From Prevotellaceae bacterium UBA2852 (lineage in GTDB: Bacteria; Bacteroidota; Bacteroidia; Bacteroidales; Bacteroidaceae), in assembly GCA_002350855.1 (NCBI GenBank), contig DEFM01000033.1:1-64000 (forward strand): a DNA stretch of 64,000 nucleotides. Reading direction: 5' to 3'. Positions 16,469 through 24,733 of this stretch are shown here, in pieces. A program made the position numbers and the translations under genes. Each line of letters starts with the position of its first letter. Position 1 is the stretch's first letter. Below the pieces are notes generated by a model that saw only the letters and a program-made list of their open reading frames with translations, searched no databases and was not told the origin of the DNA.

Positions 16469-17500
16469 TTGAAATACTCCGTCATTATACCAGTATATAA
16501 TCGTCCCGAAGAGGCTGACGAACTGCTTGCCAGTCTTGCAAAGCAAACTTGCAAAGACTTTGAGGTGATTGTAGTTGAAGATGGTTCGGAACGAACATGC
16601 AAGGACGTAGTTGATGGCTATGCCGACAGGCTTGATGTGCATTATTTTGTTAAGAAGAACGGAGGACCTGGACCTGCGCGCAACTACGGTGTGGAGCGAA
16701 GTTGTGGTGAGTATGTGCTTATCCTCGATAGCGACTGCGTGTTGCCGGAGAACTATATAGAGAACGTGGAGCAGGAGCTTACGCTTAACCCTTGTGACGC
16801 ATTTGGAGGACCTGACCGTGCTCATGATTCATTCACTCCCGTACAGAAGGCCATCAGCTATAGCATGACATCGTTCTTCACTACAGGAGGTATCAGAGGC
16901 GGAAAGCAGAAACTCGACAAATTCTATCCGCGTTCGTTCAACATGGGGGTTCGTCGTGATGTGTATCAGAAATTAGGAGGCTTCGCTAAGATGAGGTTCG
17001 GAGAAGACATCGATTTCAGCTACCGCATAGTTGAGTCTGGTCACACCACACGTCTGTTCCCTACTGCATGGGTATGGCACAAACGCAGAACAGATTTCGA
17101 TAAGTTTTTCCGCCAGGTATTCAATTCCGGTATTGCCCGCATCAATCTCTCGAAGCGTCACCCTGGCACACTGAAACTAGTACATCTCCTGCCAATGGTG
17201 TTCACCGTAGGAGTCATCGCACTTATCTGTGCAGCACTTGTACTTCGGCTCTCTACCTTTGCAACTGCACCTACGTCGCTCTTGTGGGTATATCCGTTAC
17301 TACCTATAATATTATATATAGTATTGGTATTCATAGATGCATCTATACGCAACCGTTCTCTGGTGATAGGGATGCTGAGCGTAGAAGCTGCATTTGTACA
17401 ACTCTTCGGCTATGGCACCGGATTCCTTTGGAGCTGGTGGCAGCGATGCGTGAGAAGAAAAGGCGAGTTTAGTGCGTACGAAAAGAACTTTTATGAATAA
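16469..17500 (+). CDS. Family 2 glycosyltransferase, membrane-attached
   Basis: A 343-residue GT-A glycosyltransferase acting at the cytoplasmic face of the inner membrane. The N-terminus 'KYSVIIPVYNRPEEADELL' is the GT2 nucleotide-sugar fold, followed by 'EDGS', the 'LDSDC' metal-binding motif and 'GEDIDFSYR' (acceptor base region). Two or three transmembrane segments lie at about residues 235-310. The only usable start in frame is TTG at 16469: the upstream frame has a stop at 16448-16450 and no ATG/GTG. Acceptor and donor cannot be told from sequence; a role in surface polysaccharide or glycolipid synthesis is likely. Confidence 0.85.
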   Translation: MKYSVIIPVYNRPEEADELLASLAKQTCKDFEVIVVEDGSERTCKDVVDGYADRLDVHYFVKKNGGPGPARNYGVERSCGEYVLILDSDCVLPENYIENVEQELTLNPCDAFGGPDRAHDSFTPVQKAISYSMTSFFTTGGIRGGKQKLDKFYPRSFNMGVRRDVYQKLGGFAKMRFGEDIDFSYRIVESGHTTRLFPTAWVWHKRRTDFDKFFRQVFNSGIARINLSKRHPGTLKLVHLLPMVFTVGVIALICAALVLRLSTFATAPTSLLWVYPLLPIILYIVLVFIDASIRNRSLVIGMLSVEAAFVQLFGYGTGFLWSWWQRCVRRKGEFSAYEKNFYE

Positions 17501-17576
17501 AAGCCTCCTCCTGCCACTCCGAAAGAGGGAAAATTAAAATGATAACGATAATAATAAGAGTTCAAAGGTTCAAGAT

Positions 17577-18269
17577 ATGAGGGAATCATTATCGATTAAG
17601 GATTTGTCGCCAGAGGATCGTCCCCGCGAACGATTGTATGCTCATGGTGAGAAGGCACTGAGTACGGCAGAGCTTCTGGCAATCATCATAGGTAGCGGCA
17701 ATACCAATCAGTCAGCCGTCGAACTTATGCAGACAGTGTTGCATGACTGTGAGGACAAACTACTGCTCCTCAGCAGACTTACCATTGAAGACCTTATGAA
17801 ATACAAGGGAATTGGTCAGGCTAAGGCTATTACCTTGAAGGCAACGATGGAACTTGGGCGTCGTCGTGCAGCTGAAGATGCCATCCGCGACCTTACAAGC
17901 CTTTCAAATTCGGCAGATATATTCAAATATATGCAACCTCTGATGCGCGACCTTAACCATGAGGAGTGCTATGCCTTGTTACTGAATAATAATTTCAAAC
18001 TGATAAAACGTGTAAAAATCAGTCAGGGCGGATTGACCGAGACTGCGGTTGACGTGCGGCTCATAATGAAACATGCATTGTCGGCTGAAGCCACAGCGCT
18101 GGTACTCGTACACAATCACCCCTCTGGCAACTGTCGCCCGAGCCGCATGGATAAAGACCTCACTCAGCGTACTCGCCAGGCCTGTGATTTATTGCGCCTT
18201 CACTTTGTCGACCACGTAATCATTGGCGATTCCGACTATTACAGTTTTGCGGAAGAAGGAGCCATTTAA
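17577..18269 (+). CDS. radC: RadC family protein (JAB1/MPN metalloprotease fold)
   Basis: A 230-residue cytoplasmic protein. The N-terminal helix-hairpin-helix region (about 20-90, 'LMKYKGIGQAKAITLKA') is followed by an MPN/JAMM domain with the zinc motif 'HNHPSGN' and the downstream S-x2-D ('PSRMD'). Family members were named for a radiation phenotype, but their molecular role is unsettled. The ATG at 17577 directly follows two copies of the octamer GTTCAAAG/GTTCAAGA (17560-17575). Its TAA stop is abutted by a solo heptad repeat. Confidence 0.92.
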   Translation: MRESLSIKDLSPEDRPRERLYAHGEKALSTAELLAIIIGSGNTNQSAVELMQTVLHDCEDKLLLLSRLTIEDLMKYKGIGQAKAITLKATMELGRRRAAEDAIRDLTSLSNSADIFKYMQPLMRDLNHEECYALLLNNNFKLIKRVKISQGGLTETAVDVRLIMKHALSAEATALVLVHNHPSGNCRPSRMDKDLTQRTRQACDLLRLHFVDHVIIGDSDYYSFAEEGAI

Positions 18270-18292
18270 ATGAAGAATGAAAAATGAAGAAT
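18268..18292 (+). repeat. Solo heptad repeat abutting the radC stop
   Basis: AAATGAAG followed by AATGAAA and AATGAAG units. The first two A residues belong to the radC TAA stop (18267-18269), and an ATG follows directly at 18270. The remainder up to 18368 holds no gene that I can see. Confidence 0.75.
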
Positions 18293-18368
18293 CACAGAAC
18301 GAAGTGATGTAACACTAAGCGTAAATCTAGCGATAGCGTTGTATTTGTAAGAGTAAATTGTACGGAAT

Positions 18369-18710
18369 ATGATATCTCAATACGAAATAGAAGCAAAGAC
18401 GGTTGAAATGCTCAAGACAGTGTTCGACCCTGAAATACCAGTTAATATCTATGACCTTGGATTGATTTATAGGATTGAGGTCACAGAGAATCCAGAGGCA
18501 AAAGATGAGAACAGCAAGTATGACCTTGCTGTGGATATGACACTCACTGCTCCCAATTGCCCTGCTGCTGACTTCATCATGGAAGATATTCAGCAGAAAC
18601 TTGATACGATTGCAGGTGTGAATACAGCAACCGTAAATCTTGTCTTTGAACCGGAATGGACAAAAGACATGATGAGCGAAGAAGCAAAACTTGACCTCGG
18701 TTTTATGTAA
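18369..18710 (+). CDS. MIP18/DUF59-family protein (Fe-S assembly type)
   Basis: A 113-residue cytoplasmic protein of the MIP18 (DUF59) family, related to SufT and to the N-terminal part of Mrp/ApbC proteins, which help iron-sulfur cluster maturation. The N-terminal 'FDPEIPVNIYDLGLIY' and the 'MTLTAPNCPAADFI' motif with its conserved Cys are clear. A short insertion (about residues 40-50) lies between the strands. It stands between radC and a convergent GH43 gene whose stop is three bases away. Confidence 0.85.
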   Translation: MISQYEIEAKTVEMLKTVFDPEIPVNIYDLGLIYRIEVTENPEAKDENSKYDLAVDMTLTAPNCPAADFIMEDIQQKLDTIAGVNTATVNLVFEPEWTKDMMSEEAKLDLGFM

Positions 18711-18713
18711 TTC

Positions 18714-20813
18714 CTACTTCATTTCTTCCCAACGCAGAACAGAGCCATTTTTGCGGTTTGGATCCGAACCTGCAAAGTCCATAGAGTATGGGCTGCCTGT
18801 TGTAGGACTCTTACCGAGATAGCGGTGGTTCTTCAATGAGAAAAGCATGAAGTCGTGGTCGAGGTAGTCCTGCCACAGGAATATCTCAGCGTCTTCCTCT
18901 TTATTTGTGAATCGTACATCTCCAGGAAGACCGTCTCCGTAAACCTTTATGTAACGTCCGTCGAGACACTTGATTGACACAGTTCCTTGTCCGCGGTCAA
19001 TGAGCTGGAACTGTGTGCGTGGACTCATGTCATCGCTGCGAGTGTCGTAGAGAACACCATGAGGATCACAATTAGCTGGACGTCCATTTGCTTTGTTGAT
19101 TATGCGGAATGTCTTGCCGAATGGGATGTTGCCGCTGCGATCTGCCATCGGCTCATCAACAGTGAAGTTGTCAAATTCTGCATAGCCTCCGTTCTTTCCT
19201 TTTACGTTGAACGCGAAGAGGGCGTGACGTGAACCTTGGAAGGTTGTCAGCTGATAGCTCAGCGGCATCATACGGCCGATGGTTTCGAACTCCTTGCCAT
19301 CAGTGCTGTAAGCATACTGAGCCTGATTGTCATCATACTCACCGATGCTACGCAACCAGATTTTTCCGTTGGTTAACCCGACGGGCACAATGATAGTGTC
19401 GTTGGTTAGTTGCTCAAAGCAGCGTAGGGTGATATTGTTACCATTTTTGACAACACCAACCCATGAACAAGGGATGTTGATATTGCCTAACCCTGCCACA
19501 TCACCGTCTTTCAGCCCTTTTACGCTTAGCTCCACTGTTGTGATGGACTTTGGACCAATTACTCTTTGGGTAAGACTGTTTCTTGCCCACATAAACTGTT
19601 CGGCAGGCATGGAGTTAAGACGCAGCTTGCCACCACGCAGACTCCACATTTTCTCTTCTGGATTGTGATTCCACTGCCAGATGCGTCTGAGTTTCTTACC
19701 GTCGAAGTTGTCGCTGCGCTGGTAAGGAGCGCGCAATGGCTGTGGCTTTTCATCAACGCCATAGGTGCCCAACTTTGTGCCTGGCTTAAACCAAGTGCGT
19801 GGTGCACGACCTAAGTTGCCTTGCAATCCAATCATTGGCCATCCGTCCACCCATGTGATGGGCATAAGACAAACGGTGCGACCGATGGAGTGGAAGTCCT
19901 GCATGAGCAATGCCCACCACGAGCCGTCTTTATACTGAACAATACCGCCCTGATGTGCGTTAGTGCAAGCAGTTGCATCCTTATCCAGCGGACCAATCTT
20001 GAAGTCCGAACCGTCTGGCAGAATCCTTCCTTTGAACTGAGTCAGCGGTGCTGCATGGTAGCCGTAGGTTTCGTCTGCGGTGATGACACGTGTCTCGTAA
20101 GGTCCCCAAATGCTCTTTGAACGGGAACAGAGAGTGCGTCCGTTTGGTTTATAGTCTGTAGAGATGAGATAGTACATCCCATTGATTTTGTACATGTGAT
20201 GCCCTTCACCCACACCGTTGCCTTCAGGAATTATGACGCGGTCAGTACCTTCCACCGGTCTGCTCATGTCGGGCTTCAGCTCTGTGCAATGCACTTCGCC
20301 GTATTTGTGAATGGCATAGATTTTTCCGTCATCGTCGAAGAGAACTCCGAGGTCATAGATGTCGCCCTTCATGTTGTGGTGCTCCCATGGTCCCCTGATG
20401 TCTTTGGCTGTGTAGCACTGAAGTCCCTTGCCGTTGATGTTGGAGAATACATAGAACTGTCCGTTGGCGTAACGGATACATGGTGCCCAGATTCCTTGCC
20501 CGTAGATTTCCTTGTGGTTCTTCAGCGAGAACGCATCATCGTCGAAATCAAAACGGTCGAAGCAGTAGCTGATATTCTCCCAGTTCACGAGGTCTTTGGA
20601 ATGAAGAATCACCAGTCCTGGTACGGCATGCATGGTAGTTCCTGCAAGATAGTAGTCGTCTCCCACACGAAGAATGTCTGGGTCGGAAAACTCATCATAG
20701 AACAGTGGGTTTGTGAATGTCCCGTTGCCGTTGTCAGCAGTCCATGATTTGTTTTGAGCTTGAACTCCAAGGAAACTGGTCATTGCCAGCAGACAAAAAA
20801 TAAACTTTTTCAT
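18714..20813 (-). CDS. GH43 glycoside hydrolase (arabinofuranosidase/xylosidase type) with C-terminal beta-trefoil
   Basis: A 699-residue exported protein with a signal peptide (residues 1-20, VQAQ). The five-bladed GH43 propeller (about 30-330) shows the catalytic base D44 in 'FSDPDI', the pKa-modulating Asp in 'IYDLGVLFDDDG' and the acid Glu in 'VGEGHHMYKING'. A concanavalin-like C2 domain (about 365-555) follows, as in beta-xylosidase/arabinofuranosidase members. The last 130 residues repeat 'GRYIKVYGDG' and 'NHRYLGKS' elements of a fascin-like beta-trefoil, a possible carbohydrate-binding module. It lies 58 bp downstream of queA on the same strand, an unrelated gene, and probably has its own promoter. 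Confidence 0.82.
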   Translation of the reverse strand: MKKFIFCLLAMTSFLGVQAQNKSWTADNGNGTFTNPLFYDEFSDPDILRVGDDYYLAGTTMHAVPGLVILHSKDLVNWENISYCFDRFDFDDDAFSLKNHKEIYGQGIWAPCIRYANGQFYVFSNINGKGLQCYTAKDIRGPWEHHNMKGDIYDLGVLFDDDGKIYAIHKYGEVHCTELKPDMSRPVEGTDRVIIPEGNGVGEGHHMYKINGMYYLISTDYKPNGRTLCSRSKSIWGPYETRVITADETYGYHAAPLTQFKGRILPDGSDFKIGPLDKDATACTNAHQGGIVQYKDGSWWALLMQDFHSIGRTVCLMPITWVDGWPMIGLQGNLGRAPRTWFKPGTKLGTYGVDEKPQPLRAPYQRSDNFDGKKLRRIWQWNHNPEEKMWSLRGGKLRLNSMPAEQFMWARNSLTQRVIGPKSITTVELSVKGLKDGDVAGLGNINIPCSWVGVVKNGNNITLRCFEQLTNDTIIVPVGLTNGKIWLRSIGEYDDNQAQYAYSTDGKEFETIGRMMPLSYQLTTFQGSRHALFAFNVKGKNGGYAEFDNFTVDEPMADRSGNIPFGKTFRIINKANGRPANCDPHGVLYDTRSDDMSPRTQFQLIDRGQGTVSIKCLDGRYIKVYGDGLPGDVRFTNKEEDAEIFLWQDYLDHDFMLFSLKNHRYLGKSPTTGSPYSMDFAGSDPNRKNGSVLRWEEMK

Positions 20814-20840
20814 ATTGTTCGGTTGTTATTTTGTTAGTTA

Positions 20841-20871
20841 TTCATCATTCTTCATTCATCATTCTTCATTT
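20841..20871 (-). repeat. Solo heptad-like repeat abutting the queA stop
   Basis: Read on the minus strand, AAATGAAGAATGATG and a second such unit follow directly after the queA TAG stop (20872-20874). It has degenerated to include TGATG. Confidence 0.65.
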
Positions 20872-22101
20872 CTAAGGTATTAGCAGTGATGAGTCGCCAT
20901 AACTGAGGAAGCGGAAGTCGTGAGCAAGGGCGAAGTCATAGATCTTGTGCCAGTCGCCATGCACGAAAGCGGAAACCAACAGCAGCAGTGTGCTTTGCGG
21001 TTGATGGAAATTAGTCACCATCCGCTTTACAATCTTATATTCGTACCCCGGTGCAATAATAATCTGTGTAGATGTGTGTAATGCCGGCAGATGGTTGCTG
21101 TCAAGATAATTGAGGATGGCTTGCATGGCTTCTACTGGTGTAGCTGTAGGGTTTGTTTCGTAGGGCATCCATTGATCCACAGCAAGTTCGTTTTCGCTTA
21201 AGTGTGGATTTTGGAGCAGTTTTACACCTATATAATAAAGGCTCTCCAGTGTACGTACTGAAGTTGTACCTACAGCGATAGCCTCTCCTCTATGCGCCAA
21301 CAGTTTTTCTATTGTCTGACGTTTGACGACGATGTATTCCGAATGCATCTCATGGTCGGCAATTTCCTCGCTTTTTACTGGTTTGAACGTACCTGCTCCT
21401 ACATGCAGAGTCAGTTCTTCACAGTCTATTCCGGCATCGTCCAATGCTTTCAATACACGTTCGGTGAAGTGCAGGCCTGCTGTTGGTGCAGCCACACTGC
21501 CTTTTACCTTAGAATAGACAGTCTGGTATGTTTTTAGGTCGCTTTCCTGAGTCTCGCGGTTCAGATAGGGTGGAATAGGGAGTTCACCGACAGCTTCAAG
21601 AACTTCGGAGAAGGCCACCTTGTCATCATTCCATGAGAAACGAACTCGGTGGTTGGTTCCTGTAGCATTGGGTGATTCGTATGGAAGACGCTCTGCTGTA
21701 AGGATTACAGTCTCGCCTTTAATATTCAGTTCTTTAGTGAGAATACCGCTTTTCCAGCGTTTCAGATTTCCAATCATGCAGAGCCACTCCACGCTGCCTG
21801 TCTGTGCGAAGTTCTGCTGGTATTCTATCGGTGCGAATGGCTCCATACAGAATACCTCAATCTGTGCGCCTGTCTCTTTCTGGAAATGCAGACGGGCGCG
21901 GATTACACGGGTGTTGTTGAATACCATCAGAGCACCCTTCGGCAGGTATTTGGGAAGATTGGTGAATTTGTCTTCCGATACTTCACCGTGATTGTAAACG
22001 AGGAGTTTGCTGCTGTCGCGTTCGGCGAGAGGAAATTTCGCAATCCTTTCGTCGGGCAACTCATAGTTGTAATCTGCTATTCTTATGTGTTTTGGATTCA
22101 T
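20872..22101 (-). CDS. queA: S-adenosylmethionine:tRNA ribosyltransferase-isomerase QueA
   Basis: A 409-residue cytoplasmic enzyme that moves the ribosyl group of S-adenosylmethionine to preQ1 in tRNA to form epoxyqueuosine. 'IADYNYELPDERIAKFPLAERDSSKLLVY', 'VFNNTRVIRARL' and 'PTAGLHFTERVL' are family signatures, as is 'NFHQPQSTLLLLVSAF' near the end. It is longer than the roughly 345-residue enterobacterial enzyme, with extra sequence between about 90 and 150, as in many Bacteroidetes copies. Its ATG overlaps the birA stop as ATGA (22098-22101), so translation is probably coupled. Confidence 0.93.
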   Translation of the reverse strand: MNPKHIRIADYNYELPDERIAKFPLAERDSSKLLVYNHGEVSEDKFTNLPKYLPKGALMVFNNTRVIRARLHFQKETGAQIEVFCMEPFAPIEYQQNFAQTGSVEWLCMIGNLKRWKSGILTKELNIKGETVILTAERLPYESPNATGTNHRVRFSWNDDKVAFSEVLEAVGELPIPPYLNRETQESDLKTYQTVYSKVKGSVAAPTAGLHFTERVLKALDDAGIDCEELTLHVGAGTFKPVKSEEIADHEMHSEYIVVKRQTIEKLLAHRGEAIAVGTTSVRTLESLYYIGVKLLQNPHLSENELAVDQWMPYETNPTATPVEAMQAILNYLDSNHLPALHTSTQIIIAPGYEYKIVKRMVTNFHQPQSTLLLLVSAFVHGDWHKIYDFALAHDFRFLSYGDSSLLIP

Positions 22102-22931
22102 ATCACAATTTTTACATCCTTGAATTCATATCTGCGTAATTCGCCGTTCTCAAGTCTTAGCACTAGATGACCGGTCTTTTCTACATCCGCTATTTCTGCG
22201 AGAAACTCACCATTCGCGTCAGCGTATTTATAAAAACCTGACTTACGATAGAGCCACACCTTATATAATCGGCGTACAGCATCAGCATTGCCTTGACGAA
22301 TTACGTCGTAGATGGTAATGAACCTGCCAAGTATCTGAGAAAGAATTGCCTCACGGTCGAATTCTTTCCCTGCAATCTGTGCCATCGACACAGGGTTTGG
22401 CGCATCGCTGTGGAAAACTTCCTGATTGATATTGATGCCAGTGCCAATGATGCATGTTTCGATGTTGCTTCCACGGAGATCGCACTCAATGAGTGTTCCG
22501 CTGACTTTCTTATTACCTATATATATATCGTTAGGCCACTTTACTCTACATTCGTCCGTAACAACAACCTCGTTTACTGTCAGGGCTACAGCAAGAGCCA
22601 TAGCCTGGCTCAGCACAAATTGTTCAGAAGCTTTGAGGAAGTCCGGATGACAGACTATCGAGAACAACAGGTTCTTACCTGCTTCAGCCTCCCAGGAATT
22701 ACCTCTCTGTCCACGTCCTGAGGTTTGTTCATCGGCAATAATTACAGATATTTCGGGCAACTCGTCATTGTTGTCCAATCTGCGTCTGGCTTCGTTGTTT
22801 GTTGAGTCAACCGATGCCAGAAGTATCCGTTTGTTTATTCTTGTTTCTATTTCTCTTAAATTTAGCTGCAAAGATACTGAGTTTGTTTGAGAAAACGAAA
22901 ACTTTCCAGTATCTTTGCAGTCAAACACCAT
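22098..22931 (-). CDS. birA: Biotin--[acetyl-CoA-carboxylase] ligase, monofunctional BirA
   Basis: This enzyme adenylates biotin and attaches it to carrier proteins. 'ASVDSTNNEA', 'GRGQRGNSWEAEAGKN', 'VKWPNDIYI' and 'KKVSGTLIE' are diagnostic. There is no N-terminal helix-turn-helix, so it should not act as a repressor. The start is doubtful: the frame opens at 23069 inside tadA, the ATG at 22931 lies upstream of the likely promoter (box at 22869-22876), and between that promoter's start site and the conserved core there is no ATG, GTG or TTG in frame. Either a longer transcript begins inside tadA, or a rare codon such as ATA is used. It overlaps queA by four bases. Confidence 0.8.
   Translation of the reverse strand: MVFDCKDTGKFSFSQTNSVSLQLNLREIETRINKRILLASVDSTNNEARRRLDNNDELPEISVIIADEQTSGRGQRGNSWEAEAGKNLLFSIVCHPDFLKASEQFVLSQAMALAVALTVNEVVVTDECRVKWPNDIYIGNKKVSGTLIECDLRGSNIETCIIGTGININQEVFHSDAPNPVSMAQIAGKEFDREAILSQILGRFITIYDVIRQGNADAVRRLYKVWLYRKSGFYKYADANGEFLAEIADVEKTGHLVLRLENGELRRYEFKDVKIVI
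22869..22917. promoter_or_regulatory. Face-to-face divergent promoters of birA-queA and tadA
   Basis: Plus strand: TTTG 22886-22889 and TATCTTTG 22910-22917, spacer 20 nt, serving tadA. Minus strand: TATCTTTG at 22869-22876 with a poorer TTTC at about 22897-22900, serving birA. The -33 regions overlap, so the two promoters likely compete. Confidence 0.6.
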
Positions 22932-22938
22932 ATATATT

Positions 22939-23373
22939 ATGATCGAAGACGAAAAATTCATGCGAGAGGCGTTGTCTGAGGCACACAAGGCTTTGGAAAA
23001 GGATGAGATTCCTATTGGCGCTGTTGTAGTCTCCAACGGACGAGTGATTGGTCGTGGGCATAACCTCACGGAAACCCTTCACGATGTTACCGCACATGCG
23101 GAAATGCAGGCTATAACTGCGGCTGCGGAGTATCTTGGTGGGAAATATCTTGACCGATGTGCGCTCTACGTCACTGTCGAACCATGTGTAATGTGTGCAG
23201 GAGCTATAGGTTGGAGTCAGTTGGGTAAACTGGTTTTCGGTGCCGCTGACGAAAAACGAGGTTTCCAGCGTTTCGCACCTCAAGCCCTTCATCCTCGTTG
23301 CACTGTCACTCAGGGAGTGCTTGCCGACGAATGCGCCACTCTTATGAAAGAGTTCTTCAAAACCAAAAGATAG
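22939..23373 (+). CDS. tadA: tRNA-specific adenosine deaminase TadA
   Basis: A 144-residue cytoplasmic zinc deaminase that converts the wobble adenosine of tRNA-Arg(ACG) to inosine. The zinc site is visible as 'HAE' and 'PCVMC', with 'VEPCVMCAGAI' a family signature. I chose ATG 22939 because the longer frame begins with a TTG inside the -7 box. The predicted start of transcription is near 22924. Confidence 0.92.
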   Translation: MIEDEKFMREALSEAHKALEKDEIPIGAVVVSNGRVIGRGHNLTETLHDVTAHAEMQAITAAAEYLGGKYLDRCALYVTVEPCVMCAGAIGWSQLGKLVFGAADEKRGFQRFAPQALHPRCTVTQGVLADECATLMKEFFKTKR

Positions 23374-23379
23374 CCCATT

Positions 23380-23535
23380 TCTGCATATATTTCTGTAAAG
23401 TGTGCATGCTTTTACATAAAAACTGCATATTTATAACAATATTTGCATATTTTATACAAATTTCTTGTATATTTTCTTCTTGTTTTGCATAAAAATGCGT
23501 AATTTTGCACCGTTTTTCAAATAAATATGCATTTT
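23380..23535 (+). promoter_or_regulatory. Cluster of candidate ARG boxes upstream of argR
   Basis: Six TGCAT-containing motifs lie in this A/T-rich stretch. The best are the imperfect palindromes at 23443-23459 (TTGCATATTTTATACAA) and 23485-23502 (TTGCATAAAAATGCGTAA), which resemble the ArgR operator TGAATwwwwATTCA with C for A. The second overlaps TAATTTTG (23500-23507), a fit to the -7 box, so binding would block argR transcription. Confidence 0.55.
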
Positions 23536-23555
23536 TAACTTTTTATATTTTTGAA

Positions 23556-24026
23556 ATGGGAGTCAAATATTCTCGATTAGACACAATTAAGATGATTATT
23601 TCCAGCCGTGAGGTCGGAAATCAGGATGACCTTCTCAAGGAATTGGCAGAAGAGGGTTATCAACTCACTCAGGCTACACTTTCACGCGACCTTAAACAGC
23701 TGAAGGTTGCCAAGGCAAGTAATAGTATGGGCAAACCAGTGTATGTCTTGCCTAACAACACTATGTACAAACGTATCAAGGACCATCGTCCTGCTCACGA
23801 GATGATGATGTACAGTGGTTTTATATCATTGAATTTCTCCGGAAACATGGCTGTGATCCGTACTCGCCCAGGTTATGCAAGCAGCATAGCTTATGATATA
23901 GACAATGCCAATATACCGCAGATTATCGGAACTATTGCAGGTGATGATACAATCTTCATTGCTTGTGAGGAAGGCTGTTCACGCGACTCCATCCGTGAAG
24001 CGCTGAGCGCTCTTATTCCAGTATAG
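23556..24026 (+). CDS. argR: Arginine repressor ArgR
   Basis: A 156-residue regulator that hexamerises on binding arginine and represses arginine synthesis genes. The winged-helix N-terminus contains 'LTQATLSRDLKQLKV', and the C-terminal oligomerisation/arginine-binding domain contains 'IGTIAGDDTIFIACEE'. ATG 23556 is preferred over the TTG at 23505, which lies in the promoter box. It heads a co-directional run with a GNAT, argG, argC and argD; the candidate operators upstream suggest the whole operon is autoregulated. Confidence 0.93.
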   Translation: MGVKYSRLDTIKMIISSREVGNQDDLLKELAEEGYQLTQATLSRDLKQLKVAKASNSMGKPVYVLPNNTMYKRIKDHRPAHEMMMYSGFISLNFSGNMAVIRTRPGYASSIAYDIDNANIPQIIGTIAGDDTIFIACEEGCSRDSIREALSALIPV

Positions 24027-24080
24027 GATAATAATAATGTATCATTATCATTGTAAAAGCAACAAATCATTATAATCCAA

Positions 24081-24695
24081 ATGGAAAAACCAGAGATACA
24101 GATTCTCGTGGCTGACGCATCACACGAGAAATATGTTGATACAATTCTCAAAACTATTGCTGATGCCGCTAAGGACCGTGGAACAGGTATTGCGAAGCGT
24201 ACTCACGAATACCTTGCTACCAAAATGAAGGAAGCAAAAGCTGTCATCGCACTTTGTGGTGACCGTTTTGCAGGCTTCAGTTATATTGAGACATGGGGAA
24301 ACAAACAATATGTCACAACCTCAGGACTTATCGTCCATCCTGACTTCCGTCATCTCGGTATCGCTAAGCGAATCAAGGATATGACATTCTCGCTTGCACG
24401 TACGCGCTGGCCTCATGCAAAAATTTTCTCACTCACCAGTGGAGCAGCGGTCATGACCATGAATACTCAGCTCGGTTATCAGCCGGTTACATTTGCAGAC
24501 CTCACCGACGACGAGGCTTTCTGGAAGGGATGTGAGGGTTGCCAGAATGTTGATGTTCTCCACCGCACCGGCCGCAAATACTGCATTTGCACAGCGATGC
24601 TTTACGATCCCGAAGAACATCTACCGGCAAAAATCCCACAGGATGTGATTGACCGAATCAATCGCATGGAAGGTAAGACAAAGACTGAAAAATAG
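24081..24695 (+). CDS. GNAT acyltransferase of the arginine operon (candidate N-acylglutamate synthase)
   Basis: A 204-residue GNAT-fold protein. The acyl-CoA pyrophosphate-binding motif is seen in 'VHPDFRHLGIAKRIKD'. A cysteine-rich C-terminal stretch ('CEGCQNVDVL...KYCICTAML') is distinctive. It sits between argR and argG with no argA or argJ nearby, and Bacteroidales make arginine through acylated (N-succinyl) intermediates. Inference: it makes the first acylated intermediate from glutamate. The start fits an ATG at 24081, 54 bp after argR. Confidence 0.7.
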   Translation: MEKPEIQILVADASHEKYVDTILKTIADAAKDRGTGIAKRTHEYLATKMKEAKAVIALCGDRFAGFSYIETWGNKQYVTTSGLIVHPDFRHLGIAKRIKDMTFSLARTRWPHAKIFSLTSGAAVMTMNTQLGYQPVTFADLTDDEAFWKGCEGCQNVDVLHRTGRKYCICTAMLYDPEEHLPAKIPQDVIDRINRMEGKTKTEK

Positions 24696-24702
24696 AATCA
24701 AT

Positions 24703-24726
24703 AGAACTCAAGAACTTAAGAACTTA
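24703..24726 (+). repeat. Octamer array in the argG leader
   Basis: AGAACTCA, AGAACTTA and AGAACTTA follow each other and end seven bases before the argG ATG. The same octamer (reverse strand) precedes the PL11 gene at 57785-57826. Confidence 0.65.
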
Positions 24727-24733
24727 AAAATAT

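Noticed and set aside
17501..17535. A G/C-rich run (CCTCCTCCTGCC...GAGGGAAAA) as a further DUF559-type palindrome
   Set aside because: The arms do not pair as in the other copies and the conserved CCCGACC element is missing.
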